Below are positions 18,239 to 26,603 of a DNA stretch of 41,750 nt, piece by piece. The position numbers were made by a program, and so were the translations under genes. How positions within the stretch are numbered: the stretch's first letter is position 1; the number at the start of each line of letters is the position of its first letter. A model generated the notes under the pieces. That model was not told the DNA's origin. It was given only the letters and a program-made list of their open reading frames with translations, and ran no database searches. This DNA comes from Knoellia aerolata DSM 18566. GTDB taxonomy: Bacteria; Actinomycetota; Actinomycetes; Actinomycetales; Dermatophilaceae. The stretch spans positions 1 to 41,750 of the forward strand of contig NZ_AVPL01000031.1 in NCBI RefSeq assembly GCF_000768695.1, in the 5' to 3' direction.

Positions 18239-19172
18239 AGGTCTTGTCGTCGGTGGCCGGACCGGCGCCCTCCGCGCCGCCGGAGGGGTCGTCGGTCGAC
18301 AGCGTCACCGTGTAGGTGCCGGGTGTGAGCCTGGCGGTGAAGGACAGGGAACCGAAACCGCCCGTTCCGGTGCCGCCCATCGCCGACCCACGGGCGACCT
18401 CCGCACCGGAGCTCGTGCGGACGACCCACCCGAAGGTGGCCTCGAAGGACGTCCCGAAGCCCGCGAAGGTGACCGTGCCGGCCCGCCGGACCTCACCCTC
18501 CTGCGGCGAGGTGACCCAGGCGTGGGCCTGGATGTCCGCCATCGGCGCCCGCCGCATCGGGGAGCCGATGCGCACGGCGCCCCAGACGTCGGCGGCCCTC
18601 CCGTCCCGGGTGATCGTCACGGTGGTGGCCGGCGTTCCGCTCTGGGCGGCCGCGGCGGTCGCGGTGTGGACGAGCTGCTGGAGGGCCGTCTCGGCCAGCT
18701 CGCTGCCGACGTCGCCGTTCGAGAACGCGTCGGCGGAGAGGTCGACCGTGATCGCCGCCCCGCGCTGGGTCGCGGTCACGCGGCGGGCCGGACGCCACGG
18801 GGACGTGTAGTCCCGGTCGAGGGGAGCCAGTCGCGTCATGGCCGACACCGCGGAGACGACCGGACCCCCGACGTCGGGCACGGTGCGGAACTCCCGGTAG
18901 AGCGCGAACGAGCTGCGGGACTCCGCGACGTAGTAGACCGGAATGCTCCGCAGGCTCGTTGCCGGGCTCGTCGACGTCGGGGCCGACGGTGTGGGCGAGG
19001 CCGAGGGAGATGCCGTCGCCGACGTGCTTCCGCTCGGCGCGGGACTCGGGCTCGCCGACGCACTCGGGCTCGCGGACGGCGTCGCGCCGTCGTCGTCCCC
19101 GTCACCACACGCCGTGACGAGGGCGAGCACGACCACGACCGCCCCTGCCACCCGTCCGCTCCGTGCTCGCAT
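18225..19172 (-). CDS. Lipoprotein with GerMN and Gmad2-like domains
   Basis: A 315-residue exported lipoprotein. The signal peptide MRARSGRVAGAVVVVLALV ends in the lipobox VTAC (Cys22), followed by a long low-complexity Ser/Pro/Ala linker to about residue 70. The GerMN-like domain runs from IPVYYVAESR through VTVDLSADAFSNG and ETALQQLVHTATA. A C-terminal immunoglobulin-like Gmad2 domain contains AHAWVTSPQEGEVRRAGTV, FGWVVRTSSGAEV and FTARLTPGTYTVTL. Such proteins sit on the outer face of the membrane in Gram-positives; GerMN domains occur in spore germination and lipoprotein LpqB contexts, but a role here is unknown. Start ATG chosen for the signal peptide. Confidence 0.85.
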   Translation of the reverse strand: MRARSGRVAGAVVVVLALVTACGDGDDDGATPSASPSASASPSPAPSGSTSATASPSASPTPSAPTSTSPATSLRSIPVYYVAESRSSFALYREFRTVPDVGGPVVSAVSAMTRLAPLDRDYTSPWRPARRVTATQRGAAITVDLSADAFSNGDVGSELAETALQQLVHTATAAAAQSGTPATTVTITRDGRAADVWGAVRIGSPMRRAPMADIQAHAWVTSPQEGEVRRAGTVTFAGFGTSFEATFGWVVRTSSGAEVARGSAMGGTGTGGFGSLSFTARLTPGTYTVTLSTDDPSGGAEGAGPATDDKTFTVR

Positions 19173-19260
19173 GACTCCTCCTTCGTCGGTGGACCTGGTT
19201 CCAGTCGACGCCGGCGGCGACACCCACCCACAGGGCCGAAAGGCCCGGAACCTCCCCCGG

Positions 19261-20058
19261 TCAGGCAGGGGCGTCGAGCCGGTCGGGCTGCAGCAGGAGG
19301 TCGCGCACGATCCCGGCCATCTGCCCGGCGTGCGCGCCGTCGACGATGCGGTGGTCGGCCGTCGCCACGAGCACGACGACCGGGCGCGCGACGACCTCGC
19401 CGTCCACGACGACCGCCCTGTCCTGGACCGCGCCGACCGCGAGGTAGACGGGGGTGCGTGCGAAGGGCAGCGGCGCGAGGAAGGCCTCGTCGAGACCGAG
19501 CGAGCCGACGTTGGACACGAAGGCGGTGCCGAGGGGGAACCCCGGCTGGCCCAGCGCGGACCGTCCCAGCCCTCCGGCGACGAGGCTGGCGAACGACAGG
19601 GCCGGCCGCATCGCCCAGCTCGGCGCCAGTCGCACGATCCCGGAGCTGCGACGGTGGGCGACGTCCTCGTGGGCGCGAAGCCGGTCAGCACCTGCGCCGA
19701 CCGCCCGGGCCACCTCGAGCGGGGTCAGCCGGTCCACGTCGTGCACCTTGACGGGGGCCAGGTCCGACCCCCGCGAGATGTCGACGGCGAACCCGATGTC
19801 ACACGTGTCGAGGTCGACGAGCCGGCCCAGCACGATGCGGGCGCGGATCTCGGGGACCTGCCGGAGCGCGCGCCCCAGGGCCGCCCCGACGACGTGGGTG
19901 AGGGTGACCCGCTCCCCCGACTCGGACCGGACGCGGTCCAGGTAGGCCAGCGCCGCCGTGACGTCGACCTCCATGCGTGCGTGGATGCGCCCGTCGCGTG
20001 ACGGCCGCCAGGTGGCCACCGCGATCTTCCGGCGCACCGGGGTCCGACGCCGGCTCAT
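19261..20058 (-). CDS. Free-standing 2-oxoacid dehydrogenase E2-like acyltransferase domain
   Basis: A 265-residue protein matching only the catalytic (chloramphenicol-acetyltransferase-like) domain of dihydrolipoamide acyltransferases. The signature DHRIVDGAHAG near the C-terminus contains the catalytic His and Asp; FVSNVGSLGLDEAF and TLTHVVGAALGRAL are other domain landmarks. No lipoyl or subunit-binding domain precedes it, so it cannot be a normal E2 subunit unless a separate lipoyl protein serves it. The start overlaps the SDR stop (ATGA), so the pair is translationally coupled. Substrate unknown; an acyltransferase on a CoA or ACP thioester is plausible. Confidence 0.8.
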   Translation of the reverse strand: MSRRRTPVRRKIAVATWRPSRDGRIHARMEVDVTAALAYLDRVRSESGERVTLTHVVGAALGRALRQVPEIRARIVLGRLVDLDTCDIGFAVDISRGSDLAPVKVHDVDRLTPLEVARAVGAGADRLRAHEDVAHRRSSGIVRLAPSWAMRPALSFASLVAGGLGRSALGQPGFPLGTAFVSNVGSLGLDEAFLAPLPFARTPVYLAVGAVQDRAVVVDGEVVARPVVVLVATADHRIVDGAHAGQMAGIVRDLLLQPDRLDAPA

Positions 20059-20894
20059 CCCGCGGACCGCGTCACGGTGGGGTGGGGGTGACGGGTCGGT
20101 ATGCCGGAGAGTGCGATCCGTGCGAGCGCGCGGGGAGCTCCCGTCACCGCCGCGATCGGCGCTGCGCGCCTCGGCAGGCGCAGGTGGGGTCGGTCCGCCT
20201 CGATGGCCGAGACGATCCGGTGGGCGACGTGGTCGGGGTCGAGGAGGGTGAGGAGCCGGGCGCGCAGGACGCGGTCGAACGCCGCCTCGCTCGGCCGGTG
20301 CCGGCCGATGCGGTCCATCATCTCGGAGACGACCGGGCCGATCTCGACCGCGAGGGTGCCGACCGGGGTGCCTCGCAGGTCCGCCCGCAGGCCGGAGGTC
20401 GCGTGGGTCAGGCCCGCCTTGCTGCCGCCGTAGACGGCGAGACCCGGGAAGGTCGCCACCCCGGCCAGGGAGGAGACGTTGACGAGGTGACCGCGGCCCC
20501 GCGCGAGCATGCCCGGGAGCACCTGGCGGCACAGCTCCAGGGGGGCGGTGAGGTTGAGGTCGACGGTGCGGCGGAGGTCCTCTGCCGTGAGGTCGGTGAG
20601 GAACCCGGTGGTCTCGGCACCGGCGTTGTTGACGAGCACGTCGACGGGACCCTGCTCCGCCTCGACCCTGTTCACGAGCCCGTGGAGCCCCTGGAGGCCC
20701 TCCACGCCGTCCGGGTCGCACAGGTCGGCCGGGAAGGCGGTCCCGCCGGTGGAGCGGGCGAGCGCTGCGAGCGCGTCCGGGGTGCGCGCGAGCAGGGTGA
20801 CCCGCGCGCCGCGGACGGCCAGCCGACGGGCCAGGGCTGCGCCGATCGTCCCGGTCGCGCCGGTGAGGAGGACGTGAGCGCCCGTGGTCCGCAT
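20055..20894 (-). CDS. Short-chain dehydrogenase/reductase
   Basis: A 279-residue classical SDR. The cofactor motif TGATGTIG is at 11-18, NNAG at 89-92, the catalytic serine in VNVSSLAG (141-142), and the YxxxK pair is Tyr155/Lys159 in VYGGSKAG. The arginine in LLARTPD after the second strand suggests NADP(H). Length and motifs are complete. Start ATG at 20894. It is the first gene of a two-gene leftward operon with the E2-like acyltransferase and is divergent from the universal stress protein gene across about 100 bases. Substrate unknown; similar SDRs reduce ketones, acyl chains or sterol-like compounds. Confidence 0.88.
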   Translation of the reverse strand: MRTTGAHVLLTGATGTIGAALARRLAVRGARVTLLARTPDALAALARSTGGTAFPADLCDPDGVEGLQGLHGLVNRVEAEQGPVDVLVNNAGAETTGFLTDLTAEDLRRTVDLNLTAPLELCRQVLPGMLARGRGHLVNVSSLAGVATFPGLAVYGGSKAGLTHATSGLRADLRGTPVGTLAVEIGPVVSEMMDRIGRHRPSEAAFDRVLRARLLTLLDPDHVAHRIVSAIEADRPHLRLPRRAAPIAAVTGAPRALARIALSGIPTRHPHPTVTRSAG

Positions 20895-20931
20895 CTGCAC
20901 AGTGTCACCCACACCGGTCACCCACGCCGCC

Positions 20932-20945
20932 GGGACCTTCGCCCC
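20932..20945. promoter_or_regulatory. DosR/DevR-like half-palindrome
   Basis: GGGACCTTCGCCCC resembles the actinobacterial DosR/DevR box (GGGAC-TTnnGT-CCC) at about 11 of 14 positions. It lies 53-66 bases upstream of the universal stress protein start, inside the divergent SDR promoter region. The match is imperfect and made by eye. Confidence 0.35.
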
Positions 20946-20997
20946 TCCCCTCGCCGGTTCCGCACCGCGACGCTGGAAGGGCCGAGAGGAGAGCGTC

Positions 20998-21900
20998 ATG
21001 GGCACATCGGGCACCCAGGTGCAGGGATCCGTCGTCGTCGTCGGGGTGGACGGGAGCCAGTCGGCCGGGAGGGCGGTGGAGGAGGCCGCCGCGCAGGCCC
21101 TGCGCTGGGGCCGACCGCTGCACCTCATGCACGCCACCGGCCGCACCATCGTCCCGTGGACCCCCGAGCACCTGCAACGCGTCGCGGTGGTCACCGAGCA
21201 CTGCCGCCAGCGCGCCGTCACGGTGGCCCCGGACCTCCACATCACGACGGCGACCGAGGTCGACGACCCCGCGGCGATGCTCGTGGCGGCGAGCCGCGAC
21301 GCGTCCATGGTCGTCCTCGACGGTGGCCGGCTCGGGCAGACCGGAGCCGTCCTCCTCGGCGCCACGGCCCACAAGGTCGTCACCCACGCCGAGTGTCCTG
21401 TCATGGTGGTCCCGCTCGCGGCCGACTGGTCCACGTCCGGGGCCGTGGTCGTCGGGGTGGACGCCCACGAGCACTCCGCACCCGCCGTCGAGCTCGCCTT
21501 CGCGGAGGCCTCCCGCCGAGGAGCGCCGCTCAAGGCCGTGCACACGTGGTGGTGGGACGAGGCGAACGCCTACCTCGCCGGCACCGACCAGAGGGGTGCT
21601 CGCTCGAAGGTCGTCGAGGCGCACCGGCTCCTCGTCGCCGAGATGCTCGCCGGCTACGGCGAGCAGTACCCCGACGTGGACGTCACCGAGATGCTCGTCC
21701 GGGGCCGCGCCGGGACGGTCCTCGTCCAGGAGTCGCGCGAGGCGCAGCTGCTCGTCGTGGGGCGGCGCGGCCTCGGCGGCTTCCCCGGCCTGCTGCTCGG
21801 ATCGGTCGGCAGCCACGTCATCCACCACGCGCACTGTCCGGTCGTCGTGGTGCCCTCACCCCACGACGGCGGGACGCGGACCGCGAGCGCCGGCTCGTGA
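20998..21900 (+). CDS. Universal stress protein, two tandem UspA domains
   Basis: A 300-residue protein with two Usp folds. Domain 1 (about 10-140) opens with VVVVGVDGSQSAGRAVEEA and ends LGATAHKVVTHAECPVMVVP. Domain 2 (about 148-290) opens with VVVGVDAHEHSAPAVELA and ends with GRRGLGGFPGLLLGSVGSHV and HCPVVVVP, which fits the ATP-binding motif G-2x-G-9x-G(S/T). Start ATG at 20998 follows GAGAGGAGAG. Double-domain Usps are common in actinobacteria and are often induced by hypoxia. The downstream metallo-beta-lactamase gene overlaps its stop (GTGA), so the two are one operon. Confidence 0.93.
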   Translation: MGTSGTQVQGSVVVVGVDGSQSAGRAVEEAAAQALRWGRPLHLMHATGRTIVPWTPEHLQRVAVVTEHCRQRAVTVAPDLHITTATEVDDPAAMLVAASRDASMVVLDGGRLGQTGAVLLGATAHKVVTHAECPVMVVPLAADWSTSGAVVVGVDAHEHSAPAVELAFAEASRRGAPLKAVHTWWWDEANAYLAGTDQRGARSKVVEAHRLLVAEMLAGYGEQYPDVDVTEMLVRGRAGTVLVQESREAQLLVVGRRGLGGFPGLLLGSVGSHVIHHAHCPVVVVPSPHDGGTRTASAGS

Positions 21901-23270
21901 GCGCCGTCCTGGCCTTCCTCGGCGCCGCCGGCACGGTCACCGGGAGCAAGACCCTCGTCGAGCACGACGGGCGACGCGCACTCGTCGACTGCGGGCTGTA
22001 CCAGGGGGAGCGGCAGTGGCGCCGGCTCAACTGGCAGCCCTTCCCCGTCGCACCGTCGGGCATCGACGACGTGGTCCTCACCCACACCCACCTCGACCAC
22101 TGCGGCTACCTCCCCGCGCTGTTCCACCGCGGCTTCACCGGCCCGGCGTGGTGCAGCCCCGGCTCGGTCGCCCTGGTGCCGATCGTGCTGCGGGACAGCG
22201 CCCACCTCCTCGAGGCAGAGGCCGAGTACGCGCGCACCTCCGGCTACTCCAAGCACGACCCCCCGCTCCCGCTCTACACCGCCGCCGACGCGGAACGGGC
22301 GATCACCGCACTGCGCTCCACGGCATACGACACGCGGACCCGGTTGGCCTCGGGCGGCGAGCTCACCCTGGTCCGGGCGGGGCACGTCCTGGGGTCGGCC
22401 AGCGCGCTCCTCCACGTCGGCGACACCACCGTGCTCTTCTCCGGCGACCTCGGACGGCCGAACCACCCGCTCCTGCGACCGCGGGCCAAGCCCCCGGCCG
22501 CACGGCACGTCGTCATCGAGGCGACCTACGGCGACCGCGCCCACCCGGCGGACGACCCCGACCACCTCGAGATGGCGGCGTGCATCCGCCGCACCATCGA
22601 GCGGGGCGGGTCGGTGCTCGTCCCCGCCTTCGCCGTCGACCGCACCGAGCTGGTCCTCGAGGCGCTGGGGCGGCTGCGGGCCGACGACCTCATCCCGGAC
22701 GTGCCCATCCACCTCGACAGCCCGATGGCCCTCAAGGTGCTCGCGGTCTACCGCAGCGCGGCCGCCGACGGCGAGCTCGTGGACGGCATCGAGGCGACCC
22801 TCGACGCCCTCCCGCGCTGGCGGACGGCGGCGACCGCCGACGAGTCGCGAGCGCTCAACCGTCCGAAGACGCCGTGCATCATCGTGTCGGCGTCCGGGAT
22901 GGCCAACGGCGGCCGGGTCGTGCACCATCTCGCGTCGATGCTCCCCGACCCCCGCCACACGGTGCTGCTCACGGGGTACCAGGCCGTCGGCACCCGGGGG
23001 CGGGCGCTCGTCGACGGCGCGCGCGAGGTGAAGATCGCGGGCAGCTACGTCCCGGTGCGGGCGGAGATCGCCCGCGACGAGGGGTTCTCGGTCCACGCCG
23101 ACGCGGACGAGCTGCTCGCGTGGCTGCACGAGCTGCCGCACGAGCCCGAGAGCGTCTTCGTCAACCACGGCGAGCCCAGCTCCGCGGCGGCGTTGGCGGA
23201 GCGGGTCCGTCGCGAGCTGGGAGCCGTCGTCGTCGTCCCCCGGTACGGCGAGCGGGTGCGCGTCGACTGA
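21897..23270 (+). CDS. Metallo-beta-lactamase/beta-CASP RNA-processing-type exonuclease
   Basis: A 457-residue MBL-fold protein of the YSH1/CPSF73-like group. Motifs: HTHLDH (63-68) for zinc, GHVLGSAS, SGDLG, the beta-CASP segment with EATYGDR, VLVPAFAVDRTE and SASGMANGGRVVHHL, and the final FSVHADADEL. These proteins are RNA endo- or exonucleases in bacteria and archaea. Length and all main motifs are complete. The GTG start at 21897 overlaps the usp stop by four bases. Pairing with a Usp suggests a role in RNA turnover during stress (inference). Confidence 0.9.
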   Translation: MSAVLAFLGAAGTVTGSKTLVEHDGRRALVDCGLYQGERQWRRLNWQPFPVAPSGIDDVVLTHTHLDHCGYLPALFHRGFTGPAWCSPGSVALVPIVLRDSAHLLEAEAEYARTSGYSKHDPPLPLYTAADAERAITALRSTAYDTRTRLASGGELTLVRAGHVLGSASALLHVGDTTVLFSGDLGRPNHPLLRPRAKPPAARHVVIEATYGDRAHPADDPDHLEMAACIRRTIERGGSVLVPAFAVDRTELVLEALGRLRADDLIPDVPIHLDSPMALKVLAVYRSAAADGELVDGIEATLDALPRWRTAATADESRALNRPKTPCIIVSASGMANGGRVVHHLASMLPDPRHTVLLTGYQAVGTRGRALVDGAREVKIAGSYVPVRAEIARDEGFSVHADADELLAWLHELPHEPESVFVNHGEPSSAAALAERVRRELGAVVVVPRYGERVRVD

Positions 23271-23300
23271 GCCCGCGCGCGCCCAATCGTCCCGGCCCGG

Positions 23301-24404
23301 TCAGCCGCCCGCGGGCAGGACCGGCACGACCGAGGCGTCCGCTCCCGATCGGCGCTGCGCGATGGCGAAGGCCTCGAGGCACCGCAGCCCCGAGACCGCG
23401 ACCGCGCCGGCGACCCAGCGGCTCTCGCGACCCCCCTCGGTGTCGGTCTCGACCGCGTCGATCAGCTCGTCGACGCGCTGGCGGGTCAGCCCGACCTGGC
23501 GCTCGTGCGGCACCTCCTCGTCGAGGTCGTCGAAGAGGGTCGCCAGCGACGCGAGCAGGGCGGCAGTCCGGCGACGGAGGTTGTCCGCCAACGGTGTCGC
23601 GTTCGGGTCGAGGATGACGACGGCCATGGACTCCACGCTCGTGCTGCAGCGCTGCAGGGTCTCACCGAGGTCGAAGAGGGCCCGGTGGATGTGTGCGGCG
23701 CTCGGTGCGCGGGGGTTCCCCTTGAGCGCGCTGCGCGCCTGGACGATGGCCAGCCTGACCCGCTCCCGGGCGGGGCTGACGTCGGGAAGGGCGGCCAGCA
23801 CCTCGTCGGCGTGTCCGTTCCCGTCGTCGGCGAGGGCGTCGGCCACGGCCTGGAGCTGGACAGCGAGCTCGCGGCGCAGGGCCGTCGTCGAGGACTGCAG
23901 CTCGTGCACCGGCAGCGGCGTGAAGGCGACGAAGTTCACCACCGTCCCCACCAGCGCGCCGAGGAGGATCTGGACGACGTAGCCGGCGACGTACCCCTCG
24001 GGCTTCGCCCCACCGACGGCGAGCACGAAGAGCGCAACGAGCGGGACCCAGGAGGCTTGGTCCCGCAGCCAGCGCCAGGCCCCGAGCAGCACCCCGAGCC
24101 CGATGGCCAGCCCGACGGTGACCGGGTTGGTCCACGCCGCGAGCTGGAGCAGCATCGCGAGCAGGGCGCCGAGGATGACCGCGACGACCGCGCGGGCGGC
24201 CTGGGTGAGGGAGTCGGAGACGCTGGGGTACATCACCGTGTAGGCGCCGAGGGCCGCGTAGTAGCGGTACTTGCCGACGTCGCCGGGCACCAGCCCGCCG
24301 AGCCAGAACGCCAGCCCCGCGGCGACCGCGGACTTCGCCGCGAGGGTGGTCGTCGGGTGGTGCCACACCCTTCGCATCCAGGGCGGGGGGCCGAGCGACC
24401 CCAC
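23301..24404 (-). CDS. FUSC/aromatic-acid-exporter-like membrane protein
   Basis: A protein of 367 residues (358 if the ATG at 24377 is used). Residues about 20-165 hold roughly six hydrophobic helices, beginning TLAAKSAVAAGLAFWLGGLV and including YAALGAYTVMYPSVSDSLTQA, followed by a long soluble helical domain ending EAFAIAQRR. This is the layout of FUSC-family (fusaric acid resistance/ArAE) half-transporters. The start is uncertain: GTG at 24404 and ATG at 24377 both lack a clear ribosome site. Likely an efflux protein; substrate unknown. It may be cotranscribed with the upstream aldo/keto reductase (8-base gap). Confidence 0.75.
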   Translation of the reverse strand: MGSLGPPPWMRRVWHHPTTTLAAKSAVAAGLAFWLGGLVPGDVGKYRYYAALGAYTVMYPSVSDSLTQAARAVVAVILGALLAMLLQLAAWTNPVTVGLAIGLGVLLGAWRWLRDQASWVPLVALFVLAVGGAKPEGYVAGYVVQILLGALVGTVVNFVAFTPLPVHELQSSTTALRRELAVQLQAVADALADDGNGHADEVLAALPDVSPARERVRLAIVQARSALKGNPRAPSAAHIHRALFDLGETLQRCSTSVESMAVVILDPNATPLADNLRRRTAALLASLATLFDDLDEEVPHERQVGLTRQRVDELIDAVETDTEGGRESRWVAGAVAVSGLRCLEAFAIAQRRSGADASVVPVLPAGG

Positions 24405-24412
24405 CCGGGCGC

Positions 24413-25423
24413 TCAGGCGACCCGCGTGCGCGGCGCGTTCTCCGCGGTCCTGGCCGGGTCGCGCTCGACGACGTCACCGAGCACGTCGTCGATCCGCGCC
24501 ATGAGCTCGGGCTCGAGCCGCACGCCGGCGGCCTTGACGTTCTCGTGGACCTGCTCCGGGCGCGAGGCGCCGACGAGGGCGGCCGCGACGTTGTCGTTCT
24601 GGAGCACCCACGCGACGGCGAGCTGCGCCATCGTGAGCCCGGCCTCGTCGGCGACCGGCTTGAGGTTCTGCACACGGGTGAGGACGTCGTCGTTCATGAA
24701 CCTCTTGATCATGTCCGCGCCACCCTTCTCGTCGGTGGCGCGCGAGCCCTCGGGGGGCTTCTGGCCCGGCTGGTACTTGCCGGTGAGCACACCCTGCGCG
24801 ATCGGGCTCCACACGATCTGGCTCACCCCGAGCTCCTTCGACGCCGGGACGACCTCGTCCTCGATGACCCGCCACAGCATGGAGTACTGGGGCTGGCTCG
24901 AGATGAGCTGGAAGCCGAGCTCCCGGCTCAGCGCCACGCCCTCGCGGATCTGGTCGGCGGTCCACTCGCTGACGCCGATGTAGAGCGCCTTGCCCTGCCG
25001 GACGATGTCGGCGAAGGCCTGCATCGTCTCCTCGAGCGGCGTCTCGGTGTCATAGCGGTGCGCCTGGTAGAGGTCGACGTAGTCGGTCTGCAGCCGCTGC
25101 AGCGATCCGTTGATCGACTCCATGACGTGCTTGCGGGACAGGCCGGTGTCGTTCTTCCCGCCGGGTCCGGTGGGCCAGTAGACCTTGGTGAAGATCTCGA
25201 GGCTCTCGCGGCGCTCCCCCTTGAGCGCCTCGCCCAGCACCGTCTCCGCCTTGGTGTTCGCGTAGACGTCGGCGGTGTCGAAGGTGCTGATGCCAGCCTC
25301 GAGCGCCGCGCGCACGCACTGCGTCGCCATGTCGTTCTCGACCTGAGAGCCGTGCGTGAGCCAGTTGCCGTAGGTGATCTCGGAGATCTTGAGTCCGCTG
25401 TTGCCGAGGTATCGGTAGTCCAT
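24413..25423 (-). CDS. Aldo/keto reductase, Kv-beta-like
   Basis: A 336-residue TIM-barrel NADPH-dependent oxidoreductase. The catalytic tetrad is visible: Asp49 and Tyr54 in FDTADVYAN, Lys80 in IFTKVYW, His122 in LYQAHRYD. SQPQYSMLWR and SPIAQGVLTGKY are typical of the voltage-gated potassium channel beta-subunit-like AKR group. The NADPH-binding C-terminus ALVGASRPEQVHENVKA is intact. Start ATG at 25423. It probably reduces reactive aldehydes or sugar-derived carbonyls; the natural substrate is unknown. Divergent from the ferritin-like protein gene. Confidence 0.92.
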   Translation of the reverse strand: MDYRYLGNSGLKISEITYGNWLTHGSQVENDMATQCVRAALEAGISTFDTADVYANTKAETVLGEALKGERRESLEIFTKVYWPTGPGGKNDTGLSRKHVMESINGSLQRLQTDYVDLYQAHRYDTETPLEETMQAFADIVRQGKALYIGVSEWTADQIREGVALSRELGFQLISSQPQYSMLWRVIEDEVVPASKELGVSQIVWSPIAQGVLTGKYQPGQKPPEGSRATDEKGGADMIKRFMNDDVLTRVQNLKPVADEAGLTMAQLAVAWVLQNDNVAAALVGASRPEQVHENVKAAGVRLEPELMARIDDVLGDVVERDPARTAENAPRTRVA

Positions 25424-25555
25424 CCCTGCACCGTATGCCGCCCGCCCCTGGCACGCGCAATTCGTCCCTGCGCTCCCCCGCACCGCGGCACGCTCCTCGC
25501 GTAACGTCGCGAACGGCCCCACCGGGCCCTGACCCCACACACATGAAGGAGCGCC

Positions 25556-25999
25556 ATGTCGGATGACGAGAAGGCTGCCAAGGAGCTGGTCGAGACCCTG
25601 CGTGACGGCGAGAACGGCTTCCGTGCCGCCGCCGACAAGCTGCGGGACGGCGACCGCCCGGAGTGGGCCACGCTGCTGCAGCGCCTGTCGGAGCAGCGCG
25701 CGGACTTCGCCCGCGAGATCGTCGCCCTCGGTCACGCGTACGGCGACGACGTCGACGAGAGCGGCACCGCCGCCGCGGCCCTGCACCGTGGCTGGATCGC
25801 CCTCAAGGACGCCGTGACCGGCGACGACGCGGGCGCCGTCCTCGGGGCGGCCCTCACGGGCGAGGACCACGCGGTGTCCGAGTACGAGAAGGCTCTCGAG
25901 AAGGACCTCAGCGCGGGGTTCCGTGAGGTCGTCTCCCGCCAGCACCAGGCCGTCGTCGCGGCGCGCGACGAGGTCAAGGCGCTCCAGGCGGCCGACTGA
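25556..25999 (+). CDS. PA2169/DUF2383-type ferritin-like four-helix protein
   Basis: A 147-residue all-helical acidic protein. The pattern LVETLRDGENGFRAAADKL, LSEQRADFAREIVALG, GWIALKDAVTGDD, EDHAVSEYEKALEKD and VSRQHQAVVAARDEV gives four helices with Glu/His positions like the PA2169 (DUF2383) family. Start ATG at 25556 with AAGGAG nine bases upstream. A near-perfect hairpin terminator follows the stop, so it is monocistronic. Members are stress-associated; metal binding is suggested but not proven. Confidence 0.82.
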   Translation: MSDDEKAAKELVETLRDGENGFRAAADKLRDGDRPEWATLLQRLSEQRADFAREIVALGHAYGDDVDESGTAAAALHRGWIALKDAVTGDDAGAVLGAALTGEDHAVSEYEKALEKDLSAGFREVVSRQHQAVVAARDEVKALQAAD

Positions 26000-26015
26000 C
26001 CGTCCCGCACACGAC

Positions 26016-26049
26016 GAAGCCCCGACAGCGTCTGCGCTGTCGGGGCTTC
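26016..26049 (+). terminator. Intrinsic-type terminator hairpin
   Basis: A perfect 15-bp stem (26016-26030 with 26035-26049) with a TCTG loop lies 17 bases after the preceding stop codon. It ends the ferritin-like gene; as a symmetric hairpin it could also act leftward. Confidence 0.8.
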
Positions 26050-26308
26050 GCCCTCTGGGGCCCGGGCGCGCGAGGTTCCGTGAGCGTTGCCATGCGGCTC
26101 TCAGGGGCTCGAGGGCGGCGAGGCCGAGGTCGAGCCCCAACAGGAACTCCTCGCGCCGACCTTCGGCGCTCCGATCGAGGAGGTCCTGGCCTCCTACGCG
26201 GCCACCCGCGACTCGGTCGCGATCGCGTCCGTTCTGGTACCTCGACCTGCCCCTGATGCTCCTGTTCGTGAGGCCTTCGGCGTCCCTGCGGACGCCGGAC
26301 GGAGCGAA
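26050..26308. other. Intergenic stretch with no convincing gene
   Basis: Between two terminators. A short open frame here has some protein-like character (LAPTFGAPIEEVLASYAATR) but no ribosome site or recognisable family, and it could be a relic. Nothing else seen. Confidence 0.4.
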
Positions 26309-26338
26309 GGCCCCGACTGCGTCTCCGCAGTCGGGGCC
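26309..26338 (-). terminator. Hairpin left of the island, probable original tRNA terminator
   Basis: A perfect 13-bp stem (26309-26321 with 26326-26338) with a TCTC loop lies eight bases outside the left att repeat. Read leftward it would follow the 3' end of the tRNA-Arg gene before the element integrated, so it was probably that gene's terminator (inference). Confidence 0.6.
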
Positions 26339-26345
26339 CTCATCC

Positions 26346-26404
26346 TCTGTCTCAACACAGAGTGCGCCCGAAGGGATTCGAACCCCTAACCTTCTGATCC
26401 GTAG
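26346..26404. repeat. attL: 59-bp direct repeat of the tRNA-Arg 3' part
   Basis: Identical over 59 bases to 39034-39092. It contains the tRNA-Arg(ACG) sequence from the anticodon loop to the 3' end plus 17 flanking bases, but no 5' half, so it is a remnant rather than a gene. The identity breaks at 26405/39093 inside the anticodon loop, a typical tyrosine-recombinase crossover region. Confidence 0.92.
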
Positions 26405-26603
26405 GCACGCGAGGGCCCCGAATCGACCCGAATCCTGATGCCACGTCGCGACGCACAGGACCGCGTTTCCGCAGGTCAGGTGCCCTGTGGCGGCTCAGTT
26501 CGGCCTCTGGCGCATCGTTACGGGACCGATACCGAAACCGAATTTTGGGGCCCATTTTGGGGCCCACGCGAGGTGGCCGCGTCGGACAGTCCACGGAGCT
26601 TCA
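26405..26603. other. Island left end, non-coding, with tandem 12-bp repeat
   Basis: No credible gene. Two exact tandem copies of ATTTTGGGGCCC occupy 26542-26565. An 18-base segment at 26463-26480 recurs with one mismatch at 39007-39024 near the other end of the island. Confidence 0.6.

Noticed and set aside
26346..26404. A second tRNA gene at the left end
   Set aside because: Only the 3' half from the anticodon loop is present; no D arm or 5' acceptor strand, so it is an att remnant.
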